Part shown: piece by piece, positions 60,271-64,000 of the stretch
Position numbering within the stretch: the stretch's first letter is position 1
How the letters are laid out: each line of letters starts with the position of its first letter
NCBI GenBank assembly: GCA_940671915.1
Contig: CALNVZ010003433.1
Location: 28,260,596-28,324,595 of the forward strand
Direction: 5' to 3'
From: Paracentrotus lividus
Lineage: Eukaryota; Echinodermata; Echinoidea; Camarodonta; Echinidae
DNA: 64,000 bases
Translations under genes and position numbers: made by a program
The notes under the pieces: generated by a model
The model's database searches: none
What the model saw: only the letters and a program-made list of their open reading frames with translations
Told to the model about the DNA's origin: nothing

Positions 60271-60890
60271 TTGAAAAGGGTTAATAAAATTTCTATAAAC
60301 TGGTTACTAGTGGTTTTTAGACCCGTGGAATCCGATTGGGCATATTTTCAAATCCATATGACGTCAGCAAAATACTGTTTTCTGATTGGACAATGCAAAC
60401 GTGCAGTGTTACACGTTGAAAAATTATATTTCATTTTGACAAATTGGCTTATTAAAGGTTTTCTTGACCCAAGGAACACAATCATCGCATATTTGACTTG
60501 TTCTGACGTCATCAAAACACTGTTTTCTGATTGGATGATGCGCATATAGTTCATTTTATCTTACATACACTTTCATATGTATTTGAAAAGGGTTAATAAA
60601 GTTAATCTAGATTGGGTTGTACGTGTTTTTAGAGCCGTAAAATCCAATGGGTGTAATTTCAAATCCATGTGACGTCAGCAAAATACTGTTTTCTGATTGG
60701 ACAATGCAAATGTGCATTGCTACACGTTGAAAAATTACATTTCACTTTGAGAAATTGGCTTATTAAAGGGTTTCTCAACCCAAGATACACATTCAACGCA
60801 TATTCGACTTGCTCTGACGTCATAAAAACGTTGTTTTCTGATTGGATAAGGCGCAAATTCATTTTTATCTTACAAAAATTTTAATATTTT
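60271..60890. repeat. 311-bp tandem duplication carrying CRE and CCAAT-like sites
   Basis: Two direct units (60271-60581 and 60582-60890). Each contains two blocks made of TGACGTCA followed 18-19 bases later by ATTGG within CTGTTTTCTGATTGG. The four TGACGTCA sites are at 60359, 60504, 60670 and 60815. Confidence 0.82.
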
Positions 60891-61019
60891 TAGGTTGTAA
60901 TTATATTCGTGGAGTATTTTAACCTAAGGAACACGTTTATTGTAAATTTCAATTACTCTGACTTCATAATAATTTTTATTTTTATTTATTGTTGTTGTTG
61001 TTTTTTTTTTTTAAATAAG

Positions 61020-62490
61020 GTATAGGACTATATTCATTTTAACCCATATAATTGTTCATTAGTTTGATAATAAAAGTGGGACATTAAGGGTTACAGGACA
61101 TAAGGAAACACAAAAGAACACAATTCAAATTGCTCTGATCTCATTCAAAAAGTGCCCCAACATCATCAACATTATGTTATCAGATTGGAATAGACACACA
61201 TTCATTGTGTAGACCTTCAGAGCTTTTCTAGGATTTCCCGGGCCAAAAGGTATATTCAGTTAGAAGTGATCCAATCGCTCTCCCTTTTTCTTTCTTAAAG
61301 CGAGGAACTTTATCTTTCAAAAAGAATCCTTATTCAAATACAATATGAAAAGATTTATATTGGAAAATTTAAAAAAAAAAACGTCAGCAAGAAGGAGTTC
61401 ACATTAACAGCATTGTTATTTTCATGACGTTTTACAGGTGAAAATATGGTACGGCTAATTATATAAAACTCACCGTGCCAATCAGGCTTATTTATGAATC
61501 TTCGTCTACACTATTGAAAAAAAAAAAGCTATCGTTTACAGTGTTTATTTTTCATTCTTAATTACGCCATCTACGTTGAGATTTGTGTAAGAAACAATAT
61601 GTGCATGCGTACAAAGTCCAATATTTACCGAAATAATCCGTGTACGTTTTTTGAAAAACGCCTGGGAAAACTCATTAGCAACTTAACTATTAGCAGCAAA
61701 AAATTACATCTTTGGAAAGCTGAGATGTTGGTCAAACTGTGTAATATAGTCGCCCCTGAATCGCCTGGAATCTAAACTAAAAAGTTACTTTTCCCCCCCC
61801 CCCCCCCAAAAAAAAAAAAAAAAAAAAAAAATCAAATTTTCGACGATTTTTGTGAGAATTTTAGTACTTTATCTCCAAAAATAATGCTTCCTTTAAATTT
61901 CAATTATATATCCTAAATGGGTCACTAATAATCATAAATCCGTAAAGTTCAGCCTGATTGATGGACGCTTTATATTTCTATAAAGTTTTTGGTGAATTTG
62001 CCTCTTTCTCACATTTGAGCAATTCTTTGGATTTTACCCATCTTCAAATGGGTAAATAACATCCTTAAAAACTCGCCTAAATTTAAAAAATTATGATGAT
62101 TCAATAAAATTTAGGATGTTTTCTTCCCAAAACATATGAAAAAATTAAAAAAATTCAAATTCACTTTTTTTAATTTTGGCACGTTTGGACCAGATTCTGG
62201 CCCACCTGTGCGAACGTCCATGTGTGGGCTCCCAAAGGATGAGACTTCTGGCGGCCAAACTCTGGATGTCGAAAGCAATGACCAGCAGCTGATTCATCTT
62301 TTTGCTATCTTGTCACCTATTTAGGGTAGTTTTCCATACAGCGTCTTGTTTGGTATGTGTTGTCCCCAGTTGATGTTGAGAACCGTTCTAAGCATTCTTG
62401 TGTAACACCATTCAGAGACTTTCTCCAGCACTTGGGGTGACTGTCCATGCCTCACTAGCCGTGAGCAGTACTGTTTCTACTAGTGGGCAA
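61020..62490. other. Non-coding, with homopolymers
   Basis: Includes a poly-C/poly-A junction at about 61793-61831 and AT-rich sequence. No gene or repeat family recognised. Confidence 0.45.
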
Positions 62491-62499
62491 TGAGAGCCT

Positions 62500-63270
62500 A
62501 TTTATACCTCGGACAGGTGAGACTTTCCAGACGGCACTCATTTTGTTGAGAGCTTTTCCAGGCTATTGCCCTCCTTGATCTTGACATCATTTTCTGTTGA
62601 ATTTACCCATGATCCAAGGTATTTAAATCCTCTTACCTCTTTAGAGCAATTACTGTTTGTCCTCAAGGAGATGTCCTGGTACATTACGTCATAAACTCTG
62701 TTTTTCTGAGTTAAGTCCAAGCCCAACCTTGCTACATTCCGCTTCTATCCTTTGCAGAAGTTGTTGGGGCCTCGTCAATCTGGCTGTAACAGGCAGATGT
62801 CGTCAGCAAAATCTAAATCTGTATTCTGACTGCTTGGACCCCTTTAGATCTTCTGGGTATTACGATAAATCCAAGCTCAGCAGCTCCTGGACCATCTGTA
62901 GCCTGTCTCAGAGCATAGTCGAGAACTATAATAAAGAGGAAGGTGCAAGAGTATCTCCTTGCAGGACTCCTGCGGAGATGTTAATTCTTCTTGTCTCTCC
63001 ATCTGGCGTTACAACTTTAGCCCTTGTGTTAGTGTACATGTTGTTAATGGCATTAGTAGATTTGGTGGTTACTACCGTAGGCTTTTAGGATTTTCATCAT
63101 CTTCGTGCGATGGATGGAATCGAAGGCTTTCTTGAAGTCAACAAATGTCAGCACTGCAGATAGGTAGTTCAGTTTTACCTCTACAATGATGCGTCTAAGA
63201 GCCAGGATTTGAGCAACCGTGGTTCTACCTCGCCTAAATAGTCCAGCAGCAGATTGCAATTTTGGGGCCT
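62500..63270 (-). pseudogene. Reverse transcriptase relic of a third non-LTR family
   Basis: On the minus strand from high to low coordinate: GLFRRGRTTVAQILALRRII and FVDFKKAFDSIHRTKMMKIL (63259-63053), then in shifted frames GVLQGDTLAPFLFIIVLDY and LDFADDIC, then KEVRGFKYLGSWVNSTENDV (about 62726-62538). These are successive palm and thumb-side blocks of an RT distinct from the two elements above (VDFKKAFDS rather than LDFSKAFD). Many frame changes; both ends missing. The plus-strand ORF at 62657-63088 is its antisense shadow. Confidence 0.8.
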
Positions 63271-63634
63271 AACCTTGTTTTGGCGTCTATAGTTTTTTTT
63301 TTCAACGGATTATGATTGCCTAAACATTCTATTTGAAGAATCCGATTGCTGAAACTTTGTCAGCATTGAGCATTTTGAGATATGTGACGTCATACAAAAT
63401 GGCCGCCAAATTACTCAATTTCCCTCTAAAATTGAGAAAATAGATGTTTAATATGGACATTTCAACAACATTAGGGAGCTAAATGTCTGCATATCTCTTA
63501 GACTATTTCTAAATATTGTTTTGTTAGGTCACATTGCCAAACATTACATGCTAATTTGCATATTGTCCATAGCGCCCTCAATTTTGAAGTATTAGTTTTC
63601 ATGAAATATATGTGCTCCCGAAACCCTGTTGAGC

Positions 63635-63935
63635 CCTCAAATGTAAAAATCGCCCACTAATGTAAAAATGCCCTCAAATGCCCTCAAATGTCTCAACACG
63701 TCAACCATAAATGTAAAAATTGCCCTCAAATGTCACAACACGTCAACCACGAATGTAAAAATGCCCTCAAATGTAACAACACATCAACCACAAATGTAAA
63801 AATGCCCTCAAATGTCACAACATGTCAACCATAAATGTGAAAGTGACCACTAATGTCATAACATGTTGACCACAAATGTAAAAAGTTTTCATTTTAACCA
63901 CTAATGTCTTAACATGTCACCCACAAATGTATAAA
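63635..63935. repeat. Tandem repeat, about 45 bp x 6-7
   Basis: Units of AAATGTAAAAATGCCCTCAA and ATGTCACAACATGTCAACCA, diverging towards the right. Non-coding. Confidence 0.85.
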
Positions 63936-64000
63936 CTCATCACATGTATTATAACAATGAGGAATGTTGCTAAATGGAACAAAAATGTTTCAATTACGAT

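Noticed and set aside
62657-63088. 143-codon plus-strand ORF
   Set aside because: Antisense to the reverse transcriptase relic, which has recognisable motifs on the minus strand.

Overview
The window is AT-rich animal nuclear DNA. It has long GT-AG introns, many microsatellites and very many transposable elements. A CR1/L2-type retrotransposon with a 2A-like peptide motif, a relaxin/GRL101-like receptor exon and abundant foldback MITEs suggest an invertebrate deuterostome. An echinoderm such as a sea urchin is my best guess, but this is inference. I saw no tRNA, rRNA, CRISPR array or operon.

Bases 1-21,300 hold two tandem, same-strand paralogues of a classical short-chain dehydrogenase/reductase (retinol-dehydrogenase/WWOX-like). 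Copy 1 runs from about 1,135 to 8,241 and copy 2 from 12,448 to 21,274. Both keep the same eight-exon plan, and intron phases match wherever the boundaries could be fixed. Both carry single-base frame lesions, most densely in exon 5, so each is either a decaying gene or an assembly with uncorrected indels. Their introns are filled with different, independently inserted MITEs.

Bases 21,300-25,660 are non-coding and contain a composite foldback element whose arms are tandem repeats. Bases 25,870-30,856 hold a decayed APE-type non-LTR retrotransposon with a 2A-like motif, interrupted by a DNA-transposon insertion. A paralogous empty site lies next to it. Bases 34,190-38,100 hold a second, minus-strand non-LTR element. 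A short THAP-domain ORF sits at 38,666.

Bases 39,454-43,861 are a three-deep nest of foldback elements. At 44,033-45,185 (minus) is one intact exon for the seven-helix domain of a leucine-rich-repeat (LGR/RXFP/GRL101-like) GPCR. It is the cleanest coding sequence in the window. From 46,680 to 64,000 the DNA is mostly repeats: MITEs with TA target sites, a foldback with 11 copies of a GC-rich palindromic motif and a 5-bp target duplication, the second tandem-repeat foldback (57,132-58,955), hairpins, minisatellites and relics of a third retrotransposon family.

The genes form no pathway together. The main story is the variety of foldback elements: several have self-similar arms, and three share a terminal motif and TWA-like target sites, as in PIF/Harbinger elements.
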